Part shown: piece after piece, positions 46,432-58,129 of the stretch
Position numbering within the stretch: position 1 is the first letter of the stretch
How the letters are laid out: every line of letters starts with the position of its first letter
From: Malus domestica
Lineage: Eukaryota > Streptophyta > Magnoliopsida > Rosales > Rosaceae
NCBI RefSeq assembly: GCF_042453785.1
Contig: NC_091671.1
Location: 9,742,001 to 9,806,000 of the forward strand
Direction: 5' to 3'
Length of the DNA stretch: 64,000 nucleotides
Program-made: the position numbers and the translations under genes
Notes under the pieces: generated by a model
Told to the model about the DNA's origin: nothing
The model's database searches: none
Seen by the model: the letters and a program-made list of their open reading frames with translations, nothing else

Positions 46432-49425
46432 AGCCAGGATTTCTTCGGACGAGGGACAAACTTAAAAGAGTGCAAGGTTAAAGAAAAATGGCAACAACCA
46501 CATCTTTTTGTGTAGTAATATCTTCCATAATTAATCAATACAAACAAATTACAATTGTTCCCGACGATGTTTCATGTTATGAAAACGTCGCATAATAAGT
46601 TCATTATCAATAAAATACATTTCTCTCAATGTAAACAATCATGCTATCACTCAACCATTGATCTCCCATTTTGTTATGCAATGGTGTTTTCACAATCTTC
46701 ATAGCAGAAAAAGCTCTCTCCACCGAAGCAATAGCAACCGGTAACACCAAAGCCAATGTAAGAAGCTAGTACACTAACATATAGCTTTCACACCTCCCAT
46801 CCTTCACTAACTCTTTCACAAGATCACTAATTCCTCTCAATGATGAAAACTCACTATGCATCTTCATATCATGAATGTAATTGTCAAGTTGAATTGGAAG
46901 ATTCATGAGGTCCATACGATCAAAATCTTGAGGATAAAGTTGGGCTAAATGAACAATTTTTGCTTTGTCAAAAGATGCAAAATTATTCACCGGACTCAAA
47001 TATGCCATACAAAGAAGCAACTCGGTGTTTACCTCATTGAAGCGATCATTCAATTCCTTTAGTTGCATATCAAATACTTGAAAATAGAGGTCCACACGAT
47101 AGTAATGGAAGTTTGTGATTTTTGGAGCTTTACGCCTTGATTTTATAGGTACAAAATGCAAATCTTCCATGTTAGGAATGATAATATCATGCTCCTCACA
47201 AAACCTTTCTACATCATGAAACACGTCCCCAAAGTCATCATCTCTCAAGGATTGTAGTCATTGCTTGCATACTTCCACTAATGCCATCGCATTCACAATT
47301 GATCTTTATTTTGCAATGCTTGTAATAACTCATTAGTAATTCCCAATATAAGTTTCATCAAGAAAAGGTGAAACGCAAAATCAAAAGTTTGTATGTCCTT
47401 GAATAACCTAGTTGCTTCGCCGAGATTATCTTGGTTGTGATCGCTTTTAATCCATTCAACCACCTCCACCACGACTTCAAACATAACAATAATATTAACT
47501 ATAGTACCATAATGCGAGTTCTACCGTGCATCACATGGACTTATAAGACTACTTTCTTGATTTAACCATTTACCCGTTTCAAGCTTACCAAGATCAAGAG
47601 CTTTCTGAATTTGTTCTTGTTGTTTCTCTCTAAATGCATCACAACGCTTGCATGACGATCCAATAAGATTCACCAAACTACTAGCATTGATGAAGAAATT
47701 GGCAACATCCTCATTTTCCTTTACCACAAATATAAGAGCTAGTTGGAGTTGGTGTGCAAAAACAATGAATATAAAATGCTTAAGGGTATTTGTTCAAAAT
47801 CTTTATTTTAAGACCATTTAACTTACCTCTCATATTACTAGCTCCATCATAGCCTTGTCCCCATAACTTGGACAAACTTAAATTTGTTGTTGCAAACAAT
47901 CTCTCAATGGCATCTTCAAGTGAGCTATTGGTTGTAGAAGAGACATGTTGAACACCAAAAAACTTTTCAATTGCTTCTCATTTTTTGTTCACGTAACGCA
48001 ATACCACCACCATTTGCTCTTTAGTGGAAGCATTACGTGATCCATCAACCAAGAGAGAAAAAAATGTACCTTCCATATATTTAGTGATTCCGTTAATAGT
48101 TTCAATAACACAAGTATGAACAAGATCCTTTTGAATATCGGAAGAAGTATACTTAAGATTTTTGGGAGCATTCTCAAACACAACCCTCCTAACTTTCTCA
48201 TTATGATCAGCAAGAAATTACATAAGTTCTATATAATTACCCATATTGCTCGATTTCAAAGATTCATCGTGCCCACGAAAAGCCAAACCTTGTCGCAACA
48301 ACCATCTTGTGCAATCAAGTGCTCCACTCAGTAAAGTGTGATAATTAACGCGAGCTTCATCAGTTTGCTTGATCACAAATGTTTCAATGTGTTGTTTTTG
48401 TGTCATCAAGTCTTTAGCTTGTTGCATAGCTTTATTATGAAGACTTCCAACACTTCCTTCATGGACTCGAAAATTTTCGGGTCCTTTCCTCCAATTTGTA
48501 AACCATTTTTCAGTGAAGACATCACTTCCACTACCACCCGCTTTATCAAAATCACATTTAAAAAGATAGCAATAACGGCAAAATGCAGCATCTTTTACTA
48601 CACTATACTCTAACCACTTAAATTTATCAAACCAACCTGTGATAAAACATTGATTGTCGCTAGCTTTCCTTGGCATGATGTGAGATTTAGGTTGACAAGG
48701 TTCCTTTTGGAGGTAGTATCTACGAATTGCTTCACAACAATTGAGTGGATAATCAAGCATTCGACGTCTCAGTCCAGGGTCTATAGGAAAATTAGCTAAT
48801 ATTTCATCCAACTCAATAACCTCACTTTGTTGTGCACTATCCGGAATACTCGAAGGAGGACTACTCGGAATATTTGAAGGTGGAGGAGGACTACCCGGAA
48901 TATTTGGAGAAGGATTTAAGCACTGTTTCTTATAGTATCGTTCCATTACGTAATTGTATAACGAAAGAAACAAAGTATATATTTTAGACTCTTAATTCTA
49001 GAGTATACTACGAATTTAATTAATCAGTACCAACAATCATATGAAATTATGAATAATCAAGAATTCAATTTTTATCCTAGAGTAGACTACGAATGTAATT
49101 AATCAGTACCGACAGCAACAATGCATTTGAATGAGGGTTTTAGTTGGTAGAATTGGGGTTTATTATGTTAATGTAAATATGATGTAAAAGTCTTCACCAT
49201 GTTCAGCTTTTTTTTTTCTTGCTAGACTATATGTGATTCAAGTTCCTATATGTATATATAATGTAACAATCCTCTTTTATGTACTTCAAAACAACAACAA
49301 AAATCAATAATCATAGTATTCATATAAATAATCTATAATCAATAACCATATAATGTATAACCCTATAATCCTATATCAATTAAACAAAATTTTGTATTCA
49401 ACAATCAATTAGGGTTTGAAATAAA
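46432..49425 (-). mobile_element. hAT-like transposon encoding a zinc-finger MYM/TTF-type transposase, decayed
   Basis: The left end AAGTGGCGAAGCCAGGATTT matches the end of the element at 17648. The minus-strand transposase runs from 48973 (MFLSLYNYVMERYYKKQ) to about 46549 (HRREQL, stop). Parts in order: Pro/Ser-rich N-terminus, TTF-type zinc finger (AAFCRYCYLFKCDFDKAGGS), DUF4371 start (48218-48350), continuation in another frame (NAPKNLKYTSSDIQKDLVHT, 47978-48181), GYDGASNMRG around 47840, and the hAT dimerization end (ERAFSAMKIVKTPLHNKMGD). Several frameshifts and stops separate these, so it is dead. No matching right terminal repeat is found; sequence changes to the ADF copy B flank at 49426, so the right end seems deleted. 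Confidence 0.8.
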
Positions 49426-49609
49426 TAGATGTAACTATAAGGACACACTCATTGCATAAGTTCTTTCATCTTCGTCTACAAACCGAGATCGCAGGACTCG
49501 TTCTAGTCGAAGAAAACACAGTAATGTAATTTCAAACCGAGTATTACAATGTAGTCAGGTTCACAACCCCACAAACTATTAACATTCCACTTGAAAGTAA
49601 AACATAGCT

Positions 49610-51516
49610 TCAGACAAATGGCCACTGGGTCGGATCAATAGCCAGCAGCTCGACTTGTATGCCATCCAATTCTCTCTTGAACCTGTCCTTGGAGCTTGCA
49701 TAAATCATCTTGTTTCTCACCCTTGCTGTGTCGGGAGACCTATGAATACGGTAAAGAACATAAGCAAATATGACACGAAAAATAGAGAGACGCGTTTTTA
49801 GGTCATAATATTTACCATCCGATGAAGAAAATCCTGCTTTTCTGACAATTCTCTGCAGTCACAAAGTCAAAATCATAGACAGCATATCTGCATTCATTAT
49901 CAGGAAGGTTTGCAGTAAAGTCTTCGTAGCTTTCAGCTGGCCAACCGAGTTTCTCCACAATCACCTCATTTTTCTTCTCGTCAATCTTGAACACTATGAA
50001 GCGATATGTTCTCTTTGCCTTCAATTCCAGAAACTTCAGCTTGCAGTCATCATCCACAGAAAATCCAGACGCTGCGTTAGCCTGTTCATAGGATGAAACA
50101 GAAGATAGATGTTATTCTTACGCAATTTATGTCCACAAAACCAACACACACTAGTTTTGAAACAATAAACATGTATTCACTGTCCTACTCGGCCAAAAAA
50201 TAAAGCTCAGCAATTCTAAAGAACACAATTAATAATATCTAAAAATAGATTGAGGAAAAGTGAGTGAGAGAGAGAAGGAACGAATAAGGGTGAACGAGGG
50301 ATACAAATGTGAAAGGGGTGTACGGAACGACACACAAAATGAAAACTGAAAACAATTTTGAAGTTGTTTTCACTTTCAAGTCTTTGTTTTCACATAATCT
50401 CCTTCATTTCTCCCGTCACCCCTCCCACCACCTCCCTTCATCCTTTCCATTCCTCATTTCTCCCATATACTCTCCCTCTACATAAGCACAAAAAATGAAA
50501 ACTAAAAACTGAAAACAAAATGGTTATCAAACGGGGCATAAAGGTTGCAAGCCTCCTTCCCTCCCATCCGTCCTCCTCTTTTTCCTCTCCCTCTTTCTCT
50601 CATTCTAGAGGTTCTATCTCACCTAATTTCTTAAAAAGTAGTACGTCATGAATACATGATACAACTTGAATCCCTTCGATTTAAGCCTGTACTATGCAGG
50701 TTGGCCTAGAGATTATATATCTAAACCAAAGACCAGCAATCTGAAACCGAGAATGTTCAGCATAAGGCTACTTGAGGTACGTTTCTTCCTTAGTTTACCT
50801 TCAGCCCTAGATTACAGACTGCCCATTACCGATTTCCATACAGTCCGCACTAGTGCTATACTTGCAAGAATAAGATAAACACAATTCAGCATCGCAACAT
50901 CCGTAAGTAATCAGATTGCATCACTCAAATTAGTTCTTATCTGTGATCAGCTGGTTGACATTGTTCCAGTACCGAGCACTTGAATCCCGGCTCTCGATCA
51001 ATTAACAGAAAACCAAATGCGGGAGATTTGACATTGTGAGAATCTAAAACAGCTTTCTAATCAGATTTAAATCTCAATGCATCCAAAAATTGACAACCAC
51101 GTCAACTGTTAGACTAATGGAATCGGTGCAACGCAACTCTGTTCAAATTTCACAATAAACAAAACAGATACCAGAAGACCAAATATATATAAAAAAACCA
51201 CAAACCCACCACAAAGAACCAACCCAGAACTCAAAAGATGAGGACTATATCTATATGTATGTGATCAAAGCTAATACCTTCGTCTACTGACAACTAAATG
51301 ACACAAAAATCAAAACAAAACCCAAATTCAGATCCGATGATCGATAACAATCGATTGAAACAAGTGCATCCAAAGCCCATCGCAGATGATAACGAAGCGA
51401 TCAGATCATAACCCAAAACCCATTAAACAGCCGAAATAAGAGAAACAATAATAATTAAAAAAAAATACAAAAAGCAATGCGCAGGGAAAGAGAAGCAGCA
51501 AAGAGATACCGACCAT
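49610..51516 (-). CDS. ADF: Actin-depolymerizing factor copy B, altered C-terminus
   Basis: ADF/cofilin binds actin monomers and filaments and speeds filament severing and turnover. Three minus-strand exons: 51516-51514 (ATG alone, as usual for plant ADF genes), 50081-49816, and 49739-49610; 132 residues against the normal 139. Exon 2 gives [20 protein letters not shown] through [11 protein letters not shown]. Exon 3 keeps [20 protein letters not shown] and [16 protein letters not shown] but then reads QWPFV and stops. Relative to copy C a deletion of about 53 bases removed [12 protein letters not shown] and the original stop, so former 3' UTR is now coding. It also has Trp where copy C has the conserved Glu in [12 protein letters not shown], and Ser for Ala in FAVDDD. 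The first intron is about 1.4 kb. Possibly expressed; function doubtful. Confidence 0.88.
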
Positions 51517-51891
51517 TGCGGTTGCAGAAAAATCTATCCCAAAACGAAAAGGAGCTGAGTTGCTGCGACTATGGCAGAAAATGGAGGACTGATTGCTCTC
51601 TGGCGTTTGGTGTGCGCTTTGAATGGCTTTTGCTGCCGAGACGGTGGTGGTTGTTGTGGCTTCTCTTTCACCCACCTTCCCACTCCCCCTCTAAATATCA
51701 TCATGGAGGGCATGTCATGCGTGAAAACGGCGCAAGGAGAAGGTAGGTCTGTCCTATCATGGCTTGACGCGTGTGGATCAGGGTTGCGAAAAGACTGATA
51801 GGCCCTTGGCTTTTGTGGCGGGTCTTCCGACTTGCCCACCCAGCTGGAAAATCGAGGCTCCTTTTTATTGGCGGACTCAAAGTGAATAAAA

Positions 51892-52049
51892 CTTAAAGAA
51901 AACTAATGAAAAAGGTTTGAAAACTTTGAATTTTAACGATAAGGACAAAATAAAGGGTAAAGTGAATAGTAACATGATTGACTTTTTTATGTAAAAATGT
52001 GGTTTTTCGTTAAAATGAATAGTACCGGGAGCTTTTCGTTAAAGTTCCC
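51892..52049 (+). mobile_element. AGGGAACTTTAACG MITE, copy 6, with empty site in the paralog
   Basis: Inserted into duplication unit B. Flanked by TAAAA (51887-51891 and 52050-52054); unit C has a single TAAAA and reads GTGAATAAAATTTACCATTT straight through at about 55350. 158 bases. Confidence 0.88.
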
Positions 52050-52136
52050 TAAAATTTACCATTTCAGGGGTAATTAATAATCACTTACGGGTGGGCATTT
52101 TTAATGGGTCAACTGCATGCGACATGGGTTGAGTTA

Positions 52137-52836
52137 TTATAGCATTCTGTTATAATGGCTACATGAGCAACTTGAGGTGAGGGCATGGGCTTGATACCAC
52201 TCAGTCGAGCAAAAGTACTTTCCATTATAACAGCATTCTGACAATTTATTCTTATCTATTATAGAAAACATTTATCATCTTATAGTAAATGTTTTCTATA
52301 ATTGTTGAGGCCTCCAGAAGCACTTTTAATTGTAATCTGTCATTCCATGTTGGCTCATGAATTGCATTGCTGCATTTTTGCATTGATTTGGATGAAATGT
52401 GTAAAAAAACACAAAAAACCCCCAAAAAAAAAACAGTAACGGGTGAAATGGGTGATCCGTTAACTTAACGGGTTGGATTTGGGTGACCCATTAACTTAAC
52501 GGGTTGGATTTGGATAACCCGTTAGCTTAACGGATCAAGTTAAATCCGACTCAAACCTAATAAATCCGACCCGTTTACAGGATTAGTTAGTAGTCCAAGT
52601 TCCAACAGACTTGGTGGAGCCACCGAATCGCCCTCCATCGTTTGGGCCGGTGGAGAGGTTTTGGGCACTTTGGCAGCCTTTCTCTCCCCGCTGGAACTGC
52701 TCGAACGAGTCGTAAGAAACACAAATGCTTTCATATTTTGTGTATTTTGCGTGCAAAGCCTCATTAATTCACAGCCTACTCGTACTCATCCTCCACCGTT
52801 AAATCATAACAGGCACACAAAAGAATGATTAGCTTC
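52137..52836. other. Spacer between ADF units
   Basis: Holds three tandem copies of a unit around TTAACTTAACGGGTTGGATT (52455-52530). A minus-strand frame at 52540-52764 (ends near VAPPSLLELGLL) is open but unrecognised. Confidence 0.45.
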
Positions 52837-55442
52837 TAGATGTAACTATAAGGACACACTCATTGCATAAGTTCTTTCATCTCCGTCCACAAACCGAGAT
52901 CGCAGGACTCGTTCTAGTCGAAGAAAACACAGTAATGTAAATTTCAAACCGAGTATTACAATGTAGTCAGGTTCACAACCCCACACACTATTAACATTCC
53001 ACTTGAAAGTAAAACAGAGCTTGAGAAAAATGGCCATAACAGAGACCAGGCTTCTTAGTTTGCACGACTTTTGATAACATCGAGGCCTATCTCAGTCGGA
53101 TCAGTAGCCTGCAGCTCGACTTGTATGCCATCCAATTCTCTCTTGAACCTGTCCTTGGAGCTTGCATAAATCATCTTGTTTCTCACCCTTGCTGTGTCGG
53201 GAGACCTATGAATACGAAGAACATAAGCAAAAATGACACGAAAAATAGAGAGACGCGTTTTTAGGTCATAATATTACCATCCGATGAAGAAAATCCTGCT
53301 TTTCTGACAATTCTCTGCAGTCACAAAGTCAAAATCATAGACAGCATATCTGCATTCATTATCAGGAAGGTTTGCAGTAAAGTCTTCGTAGCTTTCAGCT
53401 GGCTCACCGAGTTTCTCCACAATCACCTCATTTTTCTTCTCGTCAATCTTGAACACTATGAAGCGATATGTTCTCTTTGCCTTCAATTCCAGAAACTTCA
53501 GCTTGCAGTCATCATCCACAGCAAATCCGGACGCTGCGTTAGCCTGTTCATAGGATGAAACAGAAGATAGATGTTATTCTTTCGCAATTTATGTCCACAA
53601 AACCAACACACACTAGTTTTGAAACAATAAACATGTATTCACTGTCCTACTCGGCCAAAAAATAAAGCTCAGCATTTCTCAAGAACACAATTAATTATAT
53701 CTAAAAATAGATTGAGGAAAAGTAAGCGAGAGAGAGAAGGAACGAATAAGGGTGAACGAGGGGTACAAATGTGAAGGGGGTGTATGGAACGACACACAAA
53801 ATGAAAACTGAAAACAATTTTGAAGTTGTTTTCACTTTCAAGTCTTTGTTTTCACATAATCTCCTTCATTTCTCCCGTCACCCCTCCCACCACCTCCCTT
53901 CATCCTTTCCATTCCTCATTTCTCCCACATACTCTCCGTCTACATTAGCACAAAAAATGAAAACTAAAAACTGAAAACAAAATGGTTATCAAACGGGGCA
54001 TAAAGGTTGCAAGCCTCCTTCCCTCCCATCCGTCCTCCTCCTTTTCCTCTCCCTCTTTCTCTCATTCTAGAGGTTCTATCTCACCTAATTTCTTAAAAAG
54101 TAGTACGTCATGAATACATGATACAACTTGAATCCCTTCGATTTAAGCCTGTACTATGCAGGTTGGCCTAGAGATTATATATCTAAACCAAAGACCAGCA
54201 ATCTGAAACCGAGAATGTTCAGCATAAGGCTACTTGAGGTACGTTTCTTCCTTAGTTTACCTTCAGCCCTAGATTACAGACTGCCCATTACCGATTTCCA
54301 TACAGTCCGCACTAGTGCTATACTTGCAAGAATAAGATAAACACAATTCAGCATCGCAACATCCGTAAGTAATCAGATTGCATCACTCAAATTAGTTCTT
54401 ATCTGTGATCAGCCGGTTGACATTGCTCCAGTACCGAGCACTTGAATCCCGACTCTCGATCAATTAACAGAAAAGAAAACCAAATGCGGGAGATTTGACA
54501 TTGTGAGAATCTAAAACAGCTTTCTAATCAGATTTAAATCTCAATGCATCCAAAAAATGACAACCACATCAACTGTTAGACTAATGGAATCGGTGCAACG
54601 CAACTCTGTTCAAATTTCACAATAAACAGAACCGATACCAAAAGACAAAATATATATAAAAAAAACCACAAACCCACCACAAAGAACCAACCCAGAACTC
54701 AAAAGATGAGGACTATATCTATATGTATGTGATCAAAGCTAATACCTTCGTCTACTGACAACTAAATGACACAACAATCAAAACAAAACCCAAATTCAGA
54801 TCCGATGATCGATAACAATCGATTGAAACAAGTGCTTCCAAAACCCATCGCAGATGATAACGAAGCGATCAGATCATAACCCAAAACCCATTAAACAGCC
54901 GAAATAAGATAAACAATAATAATAAAAAAAATTATACAAAAAGCAATGCGCAGGGAAAAAGAAGCAGCAGAGAGATACCGACCATTGCGGTTGCAGAAAA
55001 ATCTATCCCAAAACGAAAAGGAGCTGAGTTGCTGCGACTATGGCAGAAAATGGAGGACTGATTGCTCTCTGGCGTTTGGTGTGCGCTTTGAATGGCTTTT
55101 GCTGCCGAGACGGTGGTGGTTGTTGTGGCTTCTCTTTCACCCACCTTCCCAGTCCTCCTCTAAATATCATCATGGAGGGCATGTCATGCGTGACAACGGG
55201 GCAAGGAGAAGGTAGGTCTGTCCTATCATGGCTTGACGCGTGTGGGTCAGGGTTGCGAAAAGACTGATAGGCCCTTGGTTTTTGTGGCGGGTCTTCCGAC
55301 TTGCCCACCCAGCTGGAAAATCGAGGCTCCTTTTTATTGGCGGACTCAAAGTGAATAAAATTTACCATTTGAGGGGTAATTAATAATCACTTACGGGTGG
55401 GCATTTTTAACGGGTCAACTGCCTGCGACATGGGTTGAGTTA
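52837..55442 (-). repeat. ADF duplication unit C
   Basis: Partner of 49426-52136; begins TAGATGTAACTATAAGGACA in both and ends just after GACATGGGTTGAGTTA in both. Confidence 0.9.
53055..54985 (-). CDS. ADF: Actin-depolymerizing factor copy C, intact
   Basis: Actin filament severing and turnover factor of the cytosol. Minus-strand exons 54985-54983 (ATG), 53543-53278 and 53205-53055 join to exactly 139 residues, the standard plant ADF length. Exon 2 reads [20 protein letters not shown], then [60 protein letters not shown] and RIFFIGW; exon 3 reads [49 protein letters not shown]. The actin-binding long helix ([19 protein letters not shown]) is intact. Most plant ADFs have Ala where both copies here have Gly in FFIGW. 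The first intron after the ATG is about 1.4 kb, as in other plant ADFs where it helps expression. Confidence 0.95.
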
Positions 55443-55495
55443 GTTCCGTTACAAAAGTAGGGATTTGGATCTGGAACCAAATTGTGAGAACTCTA

Positions 55496-56700
55496 AGTAC
55501 CGTTTGGTACGCGGACGGGACGGGACGGGACAGGACGGGATGGAATAATGGTTCCATGTTATGTTTGGTATGCGCATGACATAACGGGAGAGTTGTTCTA
55601 TTCTGCGTTTGGTAAGCGCAAGACAGAACGAAACCAAAATGTTAAAATGACTAACCGACCCACTATCTGCAAAACCCTAGTATGTACATCTCTCTCCTCA
55701 ATCACCTCCACCCTCCGAACCAATCGACCCACTGTCTCTCTTCTCCACTCCCCCTCCCTCCTCTTCTCTCCGCTTCCTTCCAACCAAGGTACTCTTTGTC
55801 TCTCGACACTCATACACACATTTCTAACTCAATTTTGTGATTTGAATTTGAAATTAGCACTCAGGCATGCTCCGTACAATGTTCATTCACGGCCATACGC
55901 TTCAATTTCATATGAAGCAGCTGCTGCAGATTTCACAGACGAAGCTCACTCCGCGGACTCAACCCTAGAACCGCCGGAGAACCCGACTCAGGAAACCGTG
56001 GAGGAGCTTCTGAGGAAGAAAAACAAAGTCGCGCGCCTGATGAAAATGGAACGCCGCCACGAGTCTGCACACCAAATCGGCGGTCGATGGTTCTCGCATC
56101 TGGACAAGTTTAGCTGCGGTGAAGGTGCTTTTCTCAATAGCGGTGAGGTGCTTAAAGCGGTGGATCCGTACATAATGTATGTGAGGAAGGAGAAGTTTAG
56201 GAAAGTGGTGAAGAATCGGAGTTACGAGGTGTGTCTAGTGGTTAAAGGATTGGGAGATTTCGGCAATGTATCGACGGTGTTTCGGTCTGCAGATGCGTTC
56301 GGGTTTCAGTCGGTTCATGTGGTATCATGCGACTCCAAAAGGTGCAACGACATTTGAGGTGAAAGGGGTTTAGGAAGAGGATGAGGATGAAGGTTGCAAA
56401 GGGGAGATGCAGGGATGAAGAACTTCACAGCGGCAGAGAAGAGAAGATGATAGATAGGGTTTGTTGTATGATTTAGAAGGTGTAAATATTGAAAAATCTA
56501 AGGGGTATTTTTGTCTTAAATTTTATGATTTTTGTGTTCCACGGGATGGAAAAACCCATTCCAGGGGGGAGGGGGAACCAAAATTTAACCCATTTTCGTT
56601 CTGTGGGACACGCGTTCCACATAATTTTAGTGTACCAAACATGGGACGGAACGCGTCTGTCCCACTCTGTTCCGTCCCATCCCACGTACCAAACGCACCC
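55496..56700 (+). mobile_element. Harbinger-like element E3 carrying a methyltransferase gene fragment
   Basis: 1205 bases. Left end AGTACCGTTTGGTACGCGGA with GGGACGGGAC repeats, right end CCCATCCCACGTACCAAACG then CACCC, the same family as E1, E2 and E4. Flanked by CTA on both sides (55493-55495, 56701-56703). The interior from about 55660 to 56360 is host gene sequence (next entry). No transposase. Confidence 0.8.
55647..56357 (+). pseudogene. Captured SpoU/TrmH RNA methyltransferase fragment
   Basis: The frame ends with KFRKVVKNRSYEVCLVVKGL, then GDFGNVSTVFRSADAFGFQS and VHVVSCDSKRCNDI, the N-terminal part and first motif (N...R...A..FG) of the SpoU/TrmH 2'-O-ribose methyltransferase fold. 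The SAM-binding knot motifs that should follow are absent. Before this lie LLRKKNKVARLMKMERRHES and a Ser/Thr-rich leader that looks like an organelle transit peptide. A 69-base stretch at 55789-55857 has GT...AG ends and a T-rich interior and looks like a retained intron, though the frame also stays open through it. The first ATG belongs to the element end (also seen in E4), so any product would be a chimera. Truncated; no enzyme activity expected. Confidence 0.75.
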
Positions 56701-56703
56701 CTA

Positions 56704-57009
56704 GGGATTCTTATATCTTAGTCATACATTATGTATCGTGCGGTTAAAAATTATTTGATTTTTTTAATTTAAAATTAAACACAAATAGTACTTGACGAAA
56801 ACTGGCCGCACAATGTACAATGAACGGCTAGATTGTGGAGATTCCTAGGATCTCCACAAAGTGGGTCCAGAGAGGATCCTCTTCCCAGAAGTAGAACAAA
56901 AATTGTTTTGGGGGTACAAACTCAACAACCTGCTGATATGCGATTTATAATGTCATAAACTCGTAGAACATCTCATGTATGTAAAAAATATTCTTTGATA
57001 ATTATTTCG
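56704..57009. other. Spacer with dispersed-repeat traces
   Basis: The stretch at 56720-56890 (GTGCGGTTAAAAATTATTTG, AGGATCCTCTTCCC) resembles the repeat near 12610-12800. No gene. Confidence 0.4.
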
Positions 57010-57740
57010 TTTTTTTTTTATCAAAGGTAACATTCATTACCAACAAAAAACATTACAACACAAATGTTCAAAATATACCACACAAAGGCCCAAAAACGAA
57101 ACATACAAACAAACAACAGTGGCTCAACCAAAAGTTAAGACCAAAACAAAAGAAAACCCAGAAACATCTGATTTTGTTGCATCTTCCGCCACCACCGCCA
57201 CTGCAACCACCAAAACAACAGTCGTGCATGTCGATCCATCCAAATTAAGCCGCGCCTCATCGATACCACCAACCAAATCCAAGCTTCACTCTGAGCACAA
57301 CTACAGACAACCAAGAACCTGCATCCAATTGAAAGAAGCTCGTGGGAGTCCACGAGCAACATTGCCAACAAAGGCAGACATCGAGAAGGTGATGGTGCAA
57401 GGAACACCCGACCCAGTAGAAGCACTAGATCGATACACACCAACTCAAAACACAGCAACAAATCGTGGTCAAGGATGACTGAAGCTCGGAAATTGGATGA
57501 AGATTGATGAGAGACATCAGAGGCGAGAGAAGAAAGCAGATTAGCCAAAAAACCCAAGCAAAAAAAAACAATGGATGGAAGAAGGGAAAGAGAGGGAGAA
57601 AGAAACAAAAGAGAACCCATCGATCCCAGCTGTAGCTAGGATCGGCGACAACAGAAGAGGACTCGATTAGGAACCACTCACACAGATCGGTGAGAATCAC
57701 CCTCAACCAGAGGGAAGGTCTCTCACAGGGAGAGTTTCAT
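57010..57740 (-). mobile_element. LINE-like non-LTR remnant
   Basis: Read on the minus strand, it starts CTCTCCCTGTGAGAGACC, runs through a CT-rich leader and open but unrecognisable frames, and ends TTGTAATGTTTTTTGTTGGT then ATGTTACCTTTGATAAAAAA with a 10-base A tail at 57010. The tail and the preceding sequence are typical of plant L1 3' ends. No endonuclease or reverse transcriptase is present, so it is either a short internal-deletion derivative or a non-autonomous relative. Confidence 0.45.
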
Positions 57741-58122
57741 TAGTTTTCTTTGCAATAGAGATAATGTGTATAAATGAAGGGCTGAAGAACAGTAGAAGAA
57801 TGGAGAGAGACAGTAGGAAACAAAAAAGAAATATCCCACATGTTATATCAAGCTATCCACATAACATGGACTCAAATTATGCATAACTCAACACTGCCCT
57901 AATTAAGGCATAAAAATGAACTTGACAAATGGGTGCCAATGACTTCATTTGGAAGCTCGTATAAAAAATCAGATAGCACTAATAATACGGCCCAGTTGTT
58001 TGGTATTTTATGTGTTAAATAGCCATGGATAATTAGTCTGCACCTGCTAATTTAATACACCCTACACTTGGCTACTTATCCTCCCCAAATCGTTCGTATT
58101 AGTCAGGTTCATGCTAACGCTC
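57741..58122. other. Spacer
   Basis: No gene or repeat structure recognised. Confidence 0.35.
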
Positions 58123-58129
58123 GCTCCAG

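Larger units (their letters stand above)
49426..52136 (-). repeat. ADF duplication unit B
   Basis: Matches 52837-55442 along its whole length at high identity (only a few differences per hundred bases), apart from a deletion of about 53 bases near 49625 and a MITE insertion at 51892-52049. Includes the ADF gene, its long first intron and about 600 bases upstream. Confidence 0.9.

Noticed and set aside
50666-50878. 70-codon frame identical at 54128-54340
   Set aside because: Lies inside the first ADF intron in both units; no domain, and duplication explains the identity.
51406-51839. Open frames repeated at 54932-55368
   Set aside because: They span the ADF 5' leader and promoter in both duplicated units; they are conserved only because the units are recent duplicates.
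57119-57620. 119- and 161-codon frames on opposite strands
   Set aside because: They lie in a LINE-like remnant and show no recognisable domain.
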